Shown here piece by piece: positions 34,601-46,600 of a stretch of DNA of 64,000 nucleotides; positions within the stretch are counted from its first letter, which is position 1; each line of letters starts with the position of its first letter. A program made the position numbers and the translations under genes. This DNA is from Scilla litardierei (Eukaryota; Streptophyta; Magnoliopsida; Asparagales; Asparagaceae), in contig CM061138.1 in assembly GCA_030789695.1 (NCBI GenBank), positions 181,079,051 through 181,143,050 on the forward strand, written 5' to 3'. The notes beneath the pieces were generated by a model. It made no database searches, was not told where the DNA came from, and saw only the letters and a list, made by a program, of their open reading frames with translations.

Positions 34601-37600
34601 GGTCGAACGCCTCAATCCTCCCCCGTCGCCGAATCGCCATCATGGCCTGAGAGATTTGGCAGTCAATTCGAATTAAATGCTGCCGATCAGCCCTCATCCA
34701 ATGGGAGCGCGACACGTCATTCGAGCTAAGCCGGGCTTGCCATTTCGAACTGGAATGACGGGGTAATTGTTACGACCTTAAGACCGGCGCAGATAATAAA
34801 GGCCCACATATACTTGAAGCCCAAGCGAACAGCCATCCGACCATCCTAAACGAAAACAAGCCCGAACGGAAGATCGCCCCGCACTGGGAAGCTCGCCTCA
34901 CTTGACGGAAAGCTCGCCAACAGAATCAAGAGAATGGCTCGTCAGCCGATCAAGCAAGAAGCTTGCCGTCCTAGCATGGGAGAAGCTCGTATACTCTCCG
35001 AACAAGAAGCACGGACAGGGAGTCCGAAGACACCAAGCTCGACCGCCGAGCTTGGCTCTTTCTAAGGGCGGCATAGCACAAATATCTCTGACATGGTGAC
35101 GTAAGGCCACCTACACCCGCATTAATGCCAGAGGTTAAGAACGAGAACTGATGGTCGCCCATCACGTCTCACATTAATGCATTAATGTGTCTGACACCAT
35201 CTGACATCCATTAATGCGTAAATATCTATGACACCCCCGTCGACCTATCGTATCCCACTTGTGCTCCAGCTAAGCAGACTGGACAGTAGATTGGACGGTG
35301 AACAACCAACTCTCAACCCTATAAATACCCTTCTCCAGCCACCAAGGAAGGGGTTGGTTAGTTGAAATCTATAACTGCTATCAATTATTCAAGGTCGGAT
35401 ATCCCTCATATATCTGTGCCTTCCTCATAAGCTTGCCACGCAGCGCCGATCTACCTTAAGATCGTCAAGCGTGTTCGACATACTCCATACAAGTCACCCA
35501 CTGACTTAAGCATCGGAGAGGCTACGGGTTGACAGCCAACACATCCTTTCTGACAAGTTGTTCTACTCGCAGGAAGCTCGCCTCAGTTACCAGCAGTCGG
35601 CGATCCTCGACGACCAGCAGGCGACCTTGGATTCTTAGCCCACGAAGCGTGCTCCAATTCGTGCTAACCTCACCGTCTACCCCACACTTGTAATCATGGT
35701 ACCAGTGATTCCCATTAAACACAAATTCTATTGTTAGGCGGACTTCACCCGTAACAATTTTAATATAGAATGTTTTTTGACATGTTTCTTTGATTTTTAA
35801 TAGAGATTTCATGTCTTTCTTTATATTTTGATCTCAATAAAATATTTATTAGTAATGAATTTTTCATTTTAATTTCTTAATACTACCATTGGTTAATATT
35901 ATCATTTTTAGTGTGGCCTTGTGAGTATGCTAATTATTTCATTGGAAAAATTTTTCCAAAGAAGCATCCTAAATAAGGATGATTTTTTTTGATTAGTTAC
36001 ATAATTACCTAAAAGCACATTCTTAGATGTGATAAACTTCCATCATTACTGAAATTATTGCAACATGGTGATCTTTGTTTGACATGAAGCCCATGGTAGA
36101 AAGTCAATAGTATTTTTAAATATTATTCTTTCTATCATCTTTATTTTCGTCCAAATGCACAAAAAATCTTGGTTATGCCACTGCATGAACGGACATGTCG
36201 CATCTGCTCTCTCCATTGATGTCAAGATAAGGCTTCTTCCTCCAAGCATATCCCAATCACTACTAGTTTCTCTGCTTCCGTAAGACAAATCATCTCAAAA
36301 TACATCTCCGTCCGGTAGATCCACACATAAGGATCATCTCCTTCAAATATCGGCATCTTCAATTTTCTGACTCTGCTTTCTGTGTAGAAACCACTGCAAT
36401 GCTCCCCCTCGATACTGGTCGTAATGTAAATGCCGGTGGGGCCCTGTGATGCCCCAAACTCTCCCAATCGGTCTTCCTCTGCCTCAGCGTCGTCTTCTCA
36501 ACTGTCATCTCCCCAATCAGACCATCCATCTTCCACATACTCCGGAACATCGTCACAGTATCTGCCAAACTCAGTGTAGTCCCAAACTGGTCGATGATGC
36601 CTCCAGCAAATTACAGGCCGCGGGCCTACTGGAAGTCTTCCATGTCATCGCCAGGCCCCGGAGGGTCTCTCCAGTAGTCGTCGGGGTCTCACAGGCCGCC
36701 AAGGGGCCGCGTGTTCCCAGGTGGCCATACCATAGCTCGGTTGGGTCATGGCAGGCCGCCAGGGGGGCCACGAGGCCCCTGCAGGGCCCGGTGGACCGTG
36801 GTGCCCCTGGCAGGGGTACAGGGGGTCGCTGCCCCCGTGGGTTCTTTCGCCGCATCATCGGACTCCAGATTTGCATTGGATAGAAGCCCATCTCAAATTC
36901 TTCAATTTTCTCATTCCCTTTGTCCAAAGACCGTCCCTTTTGTGCCGGATTTGAGCGGTTGCCCTAGCCTCGGTCCAAATATGACTTCTTCGCCCTTTGC
37001 ATCTCTGTGATTTGTTACGAGAGTTGTGTTACTTTCACAAAAGCTTCCAACGATGCGCTCATCCTCGCTTCCAACGCATTCACTCGCTTTCGATGCATTC
37101 ACTTTGGATCCGACAGATTCGAATGATGATCATCTTCTTCCACAAATTTCTTCAAATCTGCCACTTCGTTTTCAAGTTTCTCCTCCAAAGCTTCCACCTT
37201 TCTTGTCGTCGCCACCAGGATCTGTGCTCTGATACTAATTTGATGCGATCCGGAAGAAAATTGGGAACAATTTTAGGGTTTTGTAGTAGATTTGTGGAAA
37301 AAGATACGATTTTTATTGGATGTCAAAGGAAAATAACAAAATAATTGACCTCTTCGAGAGTATGCCGCTCTCCTAGCTTTTAATTTGAGAAAACGGCCTA
37401 ACTCTCCTCAAATTGTGGTACTATCCAACCCTTAGTAGATTTCCTTCACAAAATTCAACATGAACCCCTACCCCTAGCCGCCTCCAAATTATACTTCTTG
37501 CTTCAGTCCATAATTACAGAAATTATGAAAATACCCCCGACTGAAGCCCAAAATTACAAAATCACCCCTAGTTCAGCCCATTGCTTTGCCACACGGCTGT

Positions 37601-40600
37601 CGAGCCTTCGTCACCTCTTTTGGTATGCCACGATTGCATCACACTTCCATTGTGAAAACCTTTTCCTTTGAAGTATGAACAACTTCATTACTGCATACCA
37701 ATTCTAAGTTGAGATGCAACAAACATCTGTGCTCATTTGGCCTAAGATATGCAGCATCCACTTGGCCATTTTCACTCAATTTTGGAACTATAAAAAAGGT
37801 GTGGTCATTAAATTTCGAGAATTTATCAGTCTATGCCAAAACTGCAAAGGCACTTGTTCATGGTTGTCAATTGCCTGCATTAGAAAATCGTTAACAATTG
37901 GAATCTACCTATTAAAGGCACATTTTCTTCATATCATAGGGAGTGAATGACGGTCTCTTGTCCCATGTAATACAAGTGTACAATTATTTGATTAAAATCT
38001 TCAGCCATAAAGATCTTTTTACTCCAAGCATTTGATGCATTGCATTTCTCCTGCCACAATCTACTATCACAGCATCCGTTCTCATCATTTCAGATCATCA
38101 ACATAAAGAATTTTGACCAAGAATTTAACCATCATGCAGAAAAGTAAACCCAGTGATCCAATGGGGAATAGTAAAACATTTTAATAATGTCTTTTTAGCA
38201 ATCAAGCTACATGATCAAGAGCTACATTTCTGTATACCAAACTCTAATAAATTACGAAGAACATGACATTTGGTAAAAGGAATGGGAGAGAGGAAGTAAG
38301 AAAATAGCGTGATGTTTCATCAGTAGAATTCCATTTTAAATCCTTTCTATGAGCTGGAAAAAGGGATAAAAATTCAGACCCCTTCATTAATTTTTGCACT
38401 AAATGTACAATATGTTACACATTGAGAATGTTGTAGGGAGAAAAGATATCCTTATATTAAAACACAAGGTTGTGACTAGGACAAACATCCCATCGTTGGG
38501 TTTTTTTTTGTTTTTTGTTTTGGTTTTTTTGCAGAAAGAACCCCCTACAAATCCCTAATTGCACTTTTGATCCCCCCCAAATCCCCACACACACCCTCCC
38601 TTTGCCGCTTTCTCCCCTTGGCTTCCGATCGGATCTTTTTTTGTCCTCCGTCTTGATTTTTGCCATGCACGTGTGCACGGGGTTTTTCCTAGTGGATACT
38701 GTGTCTTATATGGAAATCCCTCACTGCAAACCCTCCAGGGAAACAAGTGACGACCTTTCCATGTGTCATATCACAATATACTAGAAAATATGTTTAAAAA
38801 AAACTATGTAGATAAATTCTTACCAACAGTTCTGACTCTCCTCCCCAAAAATCAGACCGTTCAATGCGTTGACAATATCTGTAGTACGAAATTTTAAAAA
38901 GTTTTTCAACATGCTTCTATCTTCTATATGTATCTAGGTTTACAAAAGAAAAAAAAACTAAACTTGCCGTTTCAAAGATTCATCCACGGTAATTGCTATT
39001 AATGATTCTTCATACTGAAGACGCTCTTTATCACTGTCACAAATAACTTCCTTGACAGCCATTCGCAGGTCATCTGAAAAAGTTAATCTGATATAAAAAA
39101 CAACACAACAACACCGATAGTCATGTGTAATTGAAGACATTCTCACTAGGAAACACAGATACTTCAATAACAAGACAAAGACATGCCTGATACTTCAATA
39201 GTGTGACACTTAATGCACATTTTTTGTCAGATACTCCCTTTCATATCACAAAACATATATATTACAGCACAAAACATATATATTACAGCAGACAAGGCAG
39301 AGACTAAATAGTTAAAAAATCCAATTCAAGATTGTTAGGTATCACAATTCAGATTTTGAGATGCGTTATATATAATTTGCTTTCCTTCTTGGAAAACAAG
39401 GATTGCCAATCATGTTTGTATCGTACGGAATATTGTATATAACACAAAAATGAAAATTTTAGTACAAAACATCTACATTGTCTTGTTCTATTTAAAAATT
39501 TTTGTCAATAATTCATGTTACAATGGCATTGCAACATGTGCGTGCATAAGCTCTACCTGTATGTATGTTGAGTCATTCCTGTGTATCCAAATATCATAGA
39601 ATTGTCATCTCAATGTATCCATATAGTTACTGTTTAATCCAAAATTGGTGTCAACAGTATTAGGGCTGACGTGGATTTCTCTGTCGATGTGGACCCTCGA
39701 CAGCTGGTCGAATGGGACCCTTGGTTAGTAGAACCAGTGTCGATGATGGTTAGGACGTGGATGCAGCACAGAAGCTCGCTCAACTCAATAGCTGGATGGG
39801 ACAGTCGTTCGACCCTCTGGTGGAGTCGATCCTCGAACGACTATCATTGGGAGTGTTGGGATTTCGAAATAGTCCCACATCGGACACATGGGGGGATCCG
39901 GGTGGGTTTAAATAGTGGCTTTGGGAATTCCATTAGTAAGAGGCCTTTTGGGGGAAAGCCCCGTGTTTAAAACCGTGCGGGTGCCGGTGCGGGCCCAGAG
40001 CGGACAATATCTTACCAAAGTGGAGCCCAAGCCCAATGTGTTTAAACCCGGAAAAATAACATGGTATCAGAGCCGGACCCAGGTGTACCGAAGTGTTTGA
40101 TCCTCTGGTGCCGGCGTATGGGAGTCGGCGTGTTTCAGAGCAGTGCGGAGCTCGGCTTTTTCGAACAGAAGGACGGAGCGCTTCAGATACCGAACAAAGT
40201 GATGCCCACCGTGGCGAGCCCAAGTCGGATCCACAGGGGGATGCCGGCGTATGGGAGTCCGCAATGCTCAGGGCGGAGCGGACTCATGTGCCGAGCTGAA
40301 GGAGAGCTCTTGCACGGCCTGCCGAGGCTGATGGAGGAGATCTCTCAGCTCGGAGGCGGGGCCTCGTGGTTACAGCTCGGGGGCGGAGCTCGACGCAAGC
40401 GGAAGTGGCTCGACGCCATCAAGGGGATGGACCTTCCTAGCCACGGGGAGGCAGCCAAATGAAGTACGCTTGGTCAGAGCTCAGTTAAGGGCGGCGGATG
40501 GATGATTTGTTCGAGGGGAGGCTCATGATGTGGTCCTAGTTCGAGGGGAGGATTGTTGGGATTTCGAAATAGTCCCACATCGGACACATGGGGGGATCCG

Positions 40601-43600
40601 GGTGGGTTTAAATAGTGGCTTTGGGAATTCCATTAGTAAGAGGCCTTTTGGGGGAAAGCCCCGTGTTTAAAACCGTGCGGGTGCCGGTGCGGGCCCAGAG
40701 CGGACAATATCTTACCAAAGTGGAGCCCAAGCCCAATGTGTTTAAACCCGGAAAAATAACAATTGTTAAAGTGTGTGACCCGAATCCGGTTTAGTGACCC
40801 GACCCGAAGAGCTCGCGGTGCGACATTTATTGGGAAATTTTCAGGGCTCTGTGGTGGTAGCGGAGGGATCGGGCCGATAGGCCCGAGACCGTAGCCCACC
40901 ACTGAGCCCACCGGGGGTGCGGGGGCGGAGCCCCCGCGGTATGGACCTTTTCTGTTTTCCCCATATAAATATGATGTAATCTAGGGTTTCGGCTTTAACC
41001 TAATTTTAGCCGCCGCACTTCTCCCCCTTTTGTACCAGATCTTCGATATAGTGAATTTCTCTCCTCTGCCCGTGGTTTTTCCCCGTCTTGGGGTTTCCAC
41101 GTAAATCTGTGTGTTTTTTGCTTGTGTTTTTCATTGTCTGTTCTTGATCAAAATCGTAACAGGGAGCAATTGTTCGATCCTCCTATTGAGTCGTATCTTG
41201 ATCTTCCTGCACCACAAAGGAGCGTCCAAATTTCATAGAATTGTGATCTCAATGTATCCTTATAGTTACTATTAAATCCAAAATTGGCGTCAACAGTATT
41301 AGGACTGACGTGGATTTCTCTGTCGAGGTGGACCCTCGTCAACTGGTTGAATGGGACCCGTGGTTAGTAGAACCATGGTCGATGATGGTTGGGACGTGGA
41401 TGCAGCACAGAAGCTCACTCGACTCAATAGCTGGATGGGACAGTCGTTCGACCCTCTGGTGGAGTCGATCCTCGAACGACTATCGTTGAAAGCTATAGTT
41501 CGATCCTCCTATTAGGTCGTACCTTGATCTTCCTACACCACAAAGGAGCGTCAGGGGGGTCGGATCTGGGTTCCGACCCAAATCCCCTCCGATACTTAAG
41601 TTAGAACGGGAACTCAAGGAAAGACTTGGGGCTAGATCGACACACAGAGGTTCGTCTCGAGTTAGTCGCCACAGGCTTTTTGGAGAAAGAATTATAAATT
41701 AGAAAGCAGAATGTAAGAGTATTAGGTCTCTCATACCTTGGGAGTCTGAACCCTTCTTACGTTGTCTTTTCATCTATTCATAGTTGATGATCTCTGTTGA
41801 TAGCGAATAATGGTTCCTTATTAATTGTGGCGGGATCTTCTCCGGCATTGATGATAATGGCTGCCCATTTACTCGGTCTCCATTAATTACTCCTATGTAA
41901 TTAGCGGAAATCCAATGATCAAATGAGCCGTTTCTTTGACTGAGTATTTACTAATCTTCGCTGATGGGTTTCGGGTTATTGAACCGAGGTTTAAGACTTC
42001 AATTGGGCCTCACCATCTTGACTTCGCTTCGTGGGTTGTACCCATGTATCAACAATGGCCCACATCATTCGTGCTTAGAAAACTGTGTTGATTGAGACCG
42101 AGTGATGTGAAGTCACATTAAATAGGCACGACAGTCGAAGCAGACCTATTTGATTTATGCCGCCAAACCTCTTCGCCTTCAATTTGATCCTCGCCGTCTC
42201 TTGAGATCAGGCTTGGATACATGCCGCTCAACGAACGGTTGCTTTGGGTTTCCCAGTATAAAGGGGGGAGAAGAAAGACAAGAAGCATTCCTGCTTCGTA
42301 TAAGCTTGGTATTTATATTCTTAGTCCACTTACGGTATTTATATTCTTCATTTGCATATATGGATGGGAGAGCTCATATAAGCTTGGACCCCGAGCTGGG
42401 CCGAATCTGGATGGAGCAGCGTAAGCGCTGGGGCTCAAGTGCTCAGTCTCCTCTTCCCCTTAGTCAAAGCTCCTCCTCCGAGGGAGGTGAGGTCAAGGGG
42501 ACCTCTAAGTCATCCTCCCGAGCTTCGTCGAGGGAGATTTCGAGTCGAGTTGTCGCTCGTACAGTCCCGCCCATTGCTCTAATTATCGCCTCAGACGCTC
42601 CCATAGCAGGAGTGAGTGATACTGTCGTGATTCCCATGCCTACTGAGCCCATCATCAGGAAGAGGAGTCTTACCTCCCGAGAGAGGGAGGACTCCGAAAA
42701 GAAGAGGAAGGTCGTATAACCGACTCCTACCCTTACGCCTATGGTGAAAGGTAGTGGCTCGTCGTCCCAAGTTTTTGTGGGTCAGATGGTGGCTCCCCCT
42801 AAGCCTCAGGGGGCAGCTAGACCATCCGCGAGTCATCACCAAGATAAATGGTCATGGGGTAGTATCAACCATCCGACTCTCTTGGTTGGTCACATTCCTT
42901 CGGAGTTTGATCGAGCTCTGATGTTGAATCAGCTCCCGACTGGCTCTTCAGAGGATGTTCGAGGCGAACCTCAATTTATCGTTGAGAAGGAGGAGTCGGC
43001 CCTCTTAGATTTTGGGATGACCGCTCGACTGGTGGAAAATTCCAATCTCCCCCGCGATCTCGAGTTCCTTCAGGTGTTGGATGTCGAGAGAATGGACAAC
43101 TACTTTGTGTGTTGTGGCTATCAAGTTAGTTTTTCGCAACTTTACCCTCGACTTAAGTTATCAAACCAGCTAGTCAACGTCTTCCACAGATGTCAATCTT
43201 TGGCGCGGGTTTACGTCGTCGGGTCGTCGATATAGTCGACGGACATTATCTGGCGAAAGCCGCTGAGCAGAAAGCTTTTGAGCTCGAGGCCCAGATGAAG
43301 AAGATGGAAGAGGACTTGGGAAGAGCGCTTGCGTCCAAAGCTAAGACCGAGTGGGCAGCCGCGGAGTCTAAGGAGAATTTTGTATCCTTGTCTTCTGTCA
43401 AGCAAGCGGCAGAGGTCCAATGCCGGAGGGAGAAATCCCAGCTCCAGGCTGACTTAGAAGCTTTGAAGAAAGAGACAATCGAGTTTCGAGCCAGAGTTGC
43501 TGATTTGGAAAGATCAGCTGAGACACATAAAGCTGAGCTTACGGCCAAGTTCACTGCGGCGATGCAAGCATTTCAAAACGTTTTTACGCCGGGCAGTGGC

Positions 43601-46600
43601 CCTTCCTCTTAGAGTATTAGTCTTTTGTTACTGTTTTTTGTAAGACTGCTTTAAAGCAGATTACATGTAACTTTTCGACTAATAAATGAAAAGTTTTTTT
43701 GAGTTTCTTATCTCCATTTATGTATATGACTCCTCAACAACTCGAGGTTTATATTCAAAATCGACTAAACTTGGGTCGTTGGTGTGTCGGGCATTTTCGC
43801 CTAGTAGGGATGATCTCAATGTTGTGGACCATGTGGTGTGGGTCATTCGGTTGCGAGGGACGCGGCCCCTTCGGCTTACGGTCGACGACGAGTGTCATTC
43901 GGTTACGATGAGCGTGTCCCTTTCGAATTACGGCCGACGACGAGGGTCGATCGGTTGTGTGTGGCGTGGCCCCTTCGCTAACGGTTGTTGACAATCGAGA
44001 GTCACTCATTAGCAAGGGGCTGACCCCTTGGTTTACAACTGACGACAAGGGTCGTTCGATTGCGAGGGGCGTGACCCCTTCGGCTTACAGCCGACGACAA
44101 TCGAGGGTCGTCCGGTGACAATGGACTGGCTCCTTGACAATCGAGGGTCGTTCAGTGGCAAGGATTGGCCCCTTGGCTTATGGCTGACGGCAAGTGGTGT
44201 TCGGTTGCGAGGAGCGTGGCCCCCTCGGCTTACGGCCGACGACAATCATGAGTCGTTTAGTGGCAAGGGATTAGCCCATTGACTTACTACTGACGACAAG
44301 GGTCGTTCGGATGCGAGGGACTTAGCCCACTCAGCTTACGGTCGACGACAATCAAGGGTCGTTCAGTGGCAATGGATTTGCCCTTTGGCTTACAGCTGAC
44401 GACAAAGGTCGTTCAGTTGCGAGAGGCGTGGCCCCTTCGGCTTATGGCCGACGATAATCATAGGTCATTCAGTATCAAGGGATTGGCCCCTTGGCTTACA
44501 ACTAACGACAAAGGTCTACTCAGATAAAAAGATGGCCAACCTCGTGTTTATGAAGCATTTATTGGCTCAAAAAATACAAAGGCGAATTATGACACATACA
44601 ATTTGTCATTTTTGTCGGTACGATCATTAATAATACTTCCGCAAATGCTCGGCATTCCAAGGATGAAGAAGCTCCATATCCTCCATCGTGGAGAGTCGAT
44701 AGGTGGCTGGGCCGAGGACATCGATCACTTTGTAGGGATCATCCCAATTCGCAGCGAGCTTTCTTGCTTAACGATCTCTGAGGAGAAAAAGGCTTTTCGC
44801 AACACAAAATCGCTTATGCGGAAGCTGCGCTCTCAAACCTTTGAGTTGAAGTAGCGGGCCATGCGTCCCTTCTGCTCGACAAGGGTGGTCAGAGCGCGTT
44901 CTCAAACCTCGTCAAGCAATTGCAAATTGAGTTCGAGTCTTACCGAGTTTCTCTCTTCATCAAAGTACCGGAGACGGAGAGGTAATTTGTTGACCTTAAT
45001 CGGAACAACCGCTTCACATCCGTAGGCGAACATGAAAGGAGTTTCTCTTGTTGATGCTTTGTGAGTCATTCTGTTCGACCATAGGCTGCCAGGGAGCTCT
45101 TCTGGCCATGTTCCCTTGGCATCTCCTACTCTCTTCCGCAGGGACTCGACGATGCATTTGTTAGCTGCTTCCGCAAGACCATTGGACTGAGGATTACTAC
45201 AGAAGCGAAGTGTGTTGGATCTGGATCGTAGCCTAGAGGAGGGGTGAATAGGCTATTAAAAATATTCGTGCAACCCACGAACAACCACACGCAGTTATAA
45301 GCACAGGCATGATAATAAAATAGCAATCACAGAGAACGCACAGATATACCCTGGTTCGGTCGTCCACACGACCTACTCCAGCCCCGAAAGCAACTACTAG
45401 ATAGATATGTAATCAAGTACAGCAATAATGAGTCAAAATCTCAAATCTACTCTCACCTAGCTCGTACGCACACCACGTGCTATACACTCTCAATCGAGTC
45501 AGATGCTCTCCCTCCGTGGCGACTCCCAAAGTCGTCAGGTCCCCAAAAGTAACACAAAAGGTAAAGTTTTCCCTACGAGGATCTAACACAACAACTACAC
45601 AATATAATGATAAATAGAGTTTAGGAATCTCAGTTTGTGTAGCGGCGATGTCCTCGTCAATCAGCACGGGTCAGATCTCGTCTGACGTAGATGTAGTTTC
45701 TGATGTCCCCTCAGTAGTTTGGCTCCCCTCTCGATGAAACTTGCGGCACCTCACCTTATGAACAATGATGCCTTGCTGCCTGCGCTTCTCTTCCCTAATT
45801 AATCATGGGGTCTGTCATCAAAACAAAGAAAAAGATAAGGACGCAAATTAAACCAAGCTTTGTAATTTGCAAAGGAGTTAAGAGTAATGGTCCCTGTGCT
45901 TTGAGCTTTTGAGACTTGATGATTGGCTATCAAAGACTTTTGGCTGGCTTTGCTTTTCAAAGGGGAAATTTGATTTTTTAAGTGCGGCTCTATCTCTTGA
46001 TGTGTGCGCCCCTGTGAGATGCGCAATTGAGAAGAGAAATAATGGCATGTGTGCTCTTGATCTCTCTGATTTACAAAAAATTGCGGCTGCTCTCAAGGTT
46101 TACAAAAAAATTGAAACGACCAAGGAGCAGACTTTGTTTCGGCTTTCTAGAGAAGAAGGCAGCTCTTCAAAGAATTAGGTTGAAGCACTCTGGAATTTTG
46201 TGCGGCTGCCTCATAAAAGATTTTGTGCATGCCTTATAATTTCTGTGCGCCTCTAATCAAAGAACTTTTGACCAACAAAACCTCCTCAAAAATGCGCACA
46301 TAAAGGATTTGGGGAGAAAAAAAATCTTGGCTGCCTTGGGGATTAATTATTTGAAGGGTGCGGCTCACTCCTCAGGGAATTTTCGGCTCTGTGTCTATTT
46401 CTCAAACCCTAGACAATGTAATCATATAGCCGGCTCTTAGGGATTTAATACATGCGGCTAAGAAGGCCGGCCTCCAAAATTATGAGCGGCCGGTAAAAAA
46501 AACACACCTCCACAAAACTAATCAAGCCCCAGTTTGTTTTTTAAAGAAAGGCTCTCCTCCTTTTTTTGGTCACCACCTGGGCTTTTTGGGTTAGTTTTTT

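Larger units (their letters stand above)
23346..35756 (+). mobile_element. Tat-lineage Ty3/gypsy retrotransposon (Tat-1)
   Basis: A 12.4-kb element with 989-bp LTRs at both ends (23346-24334, 34768-35756), TGTTACG..(C/G)TAACA-like ends and the target duplication ATTTT (23341-23345 and 35757-35761). Gag, protease, RT, a second archaeal-type RNase H and integrase are in order. After integrase comes a 212-bp tandem array and then an antisense gene on the minus strand. All protein frames carry stops or shifts. The LTRs have diverged by several percent, so the element is older than the Athila insertion. Confidence 0.92.
22300..36183. mobile_element. hAT-like DNA transposon relic, split by Tat-1
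   Basis: It starts CAGGGACGTAACTACC and ends with CTTGGTTATGCCACTG, whose complement CAGTGGCATAACCAAG is a similar terminal repeat. The 8-bp flanks CATGAACA (22292-22299) and CATGAACG (36184-36191) differ by one base. Tat-1 removed, about 1.47 kb of AT-rich, non-coding sequence remains. At 23127 a diverged copy of the left terminal 60 bp occurs in direct orientation. Confidence 0.65.
17492..37641 (-). mobile_element. Decayed chromovirus-type Ty3/gypsy element with nested insertions (in OTU intron 6)
   Basis: LTRs of about 400 bp (17492-17891 and 37241-37641) have perfect or near-perfect TGATGCGATC..GATCGCATCA ends and are flanked by the target duplication CACTT (17487-17491 and 37642-37646). 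The primer-binding site next to the right LTR (minus-strand TTAGTATCAGAGC, about 37227-37239) matches initiator tRNA-Met with changes. Gag, protease, RT, RNase H, integrase and a chromodomain-like tail are recognisable but broken. Without a MITE (448 bp) and a hAT relic containing Tat-1 (13.9 kb), the element would be about 5.8 kb. It is the oldest insertion in this intron. Confidence 0.88.
39854..41161 (+). mobile_element. Chimeric insertion: TRIM joined to a copia-like LTR
   Basis: The 5-bp duplication GGGAG lies at 39849-39853 and 41162-41166, outside the whole 1308-bp block. The left end is a TRIM LTR (TGTTGGGATT) and the right end is a different LTR (..CGTAACA). Neither the TRIM alone nor the right LTR alone has matching flanks. 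The Tat-2 LTR reads through once this block is removed. Confidence 0.8.
39588..41269. repeat. Tandem duplication of the Tat-2 left insertion junction
   Basis: A 43-bp host flank (39588-39630) ending in GTTAC is repeated at 41227-41269, again directly followed by the LTR end. Between them is a partial LTR (39631-39853 plus 41167-41226, about 283 bp) interrupted by the TRIM chimera. The junction has thus been duplicated as a unit of about 326 bp. The copies differ at several sites. Confidence 0.85.

Noticed and set aside
38968..39173. A separate small minus-strand gene at exon 5
   Set aside because: The conserved part is an OTU exon with an acceptor at 39074-39075; the upstream codons are intron.
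39854..40061. Possible Cassandra TRIM
   Set aside because: Cassandra LTRs carry a 5S rRNA-like sequence; no such segment was seen here.
40061..40462. Open frames inside the TRIM
   Set aside because: The interior begins with the primer-binding site and the frames have no known domain; TRIMs are non-coding.
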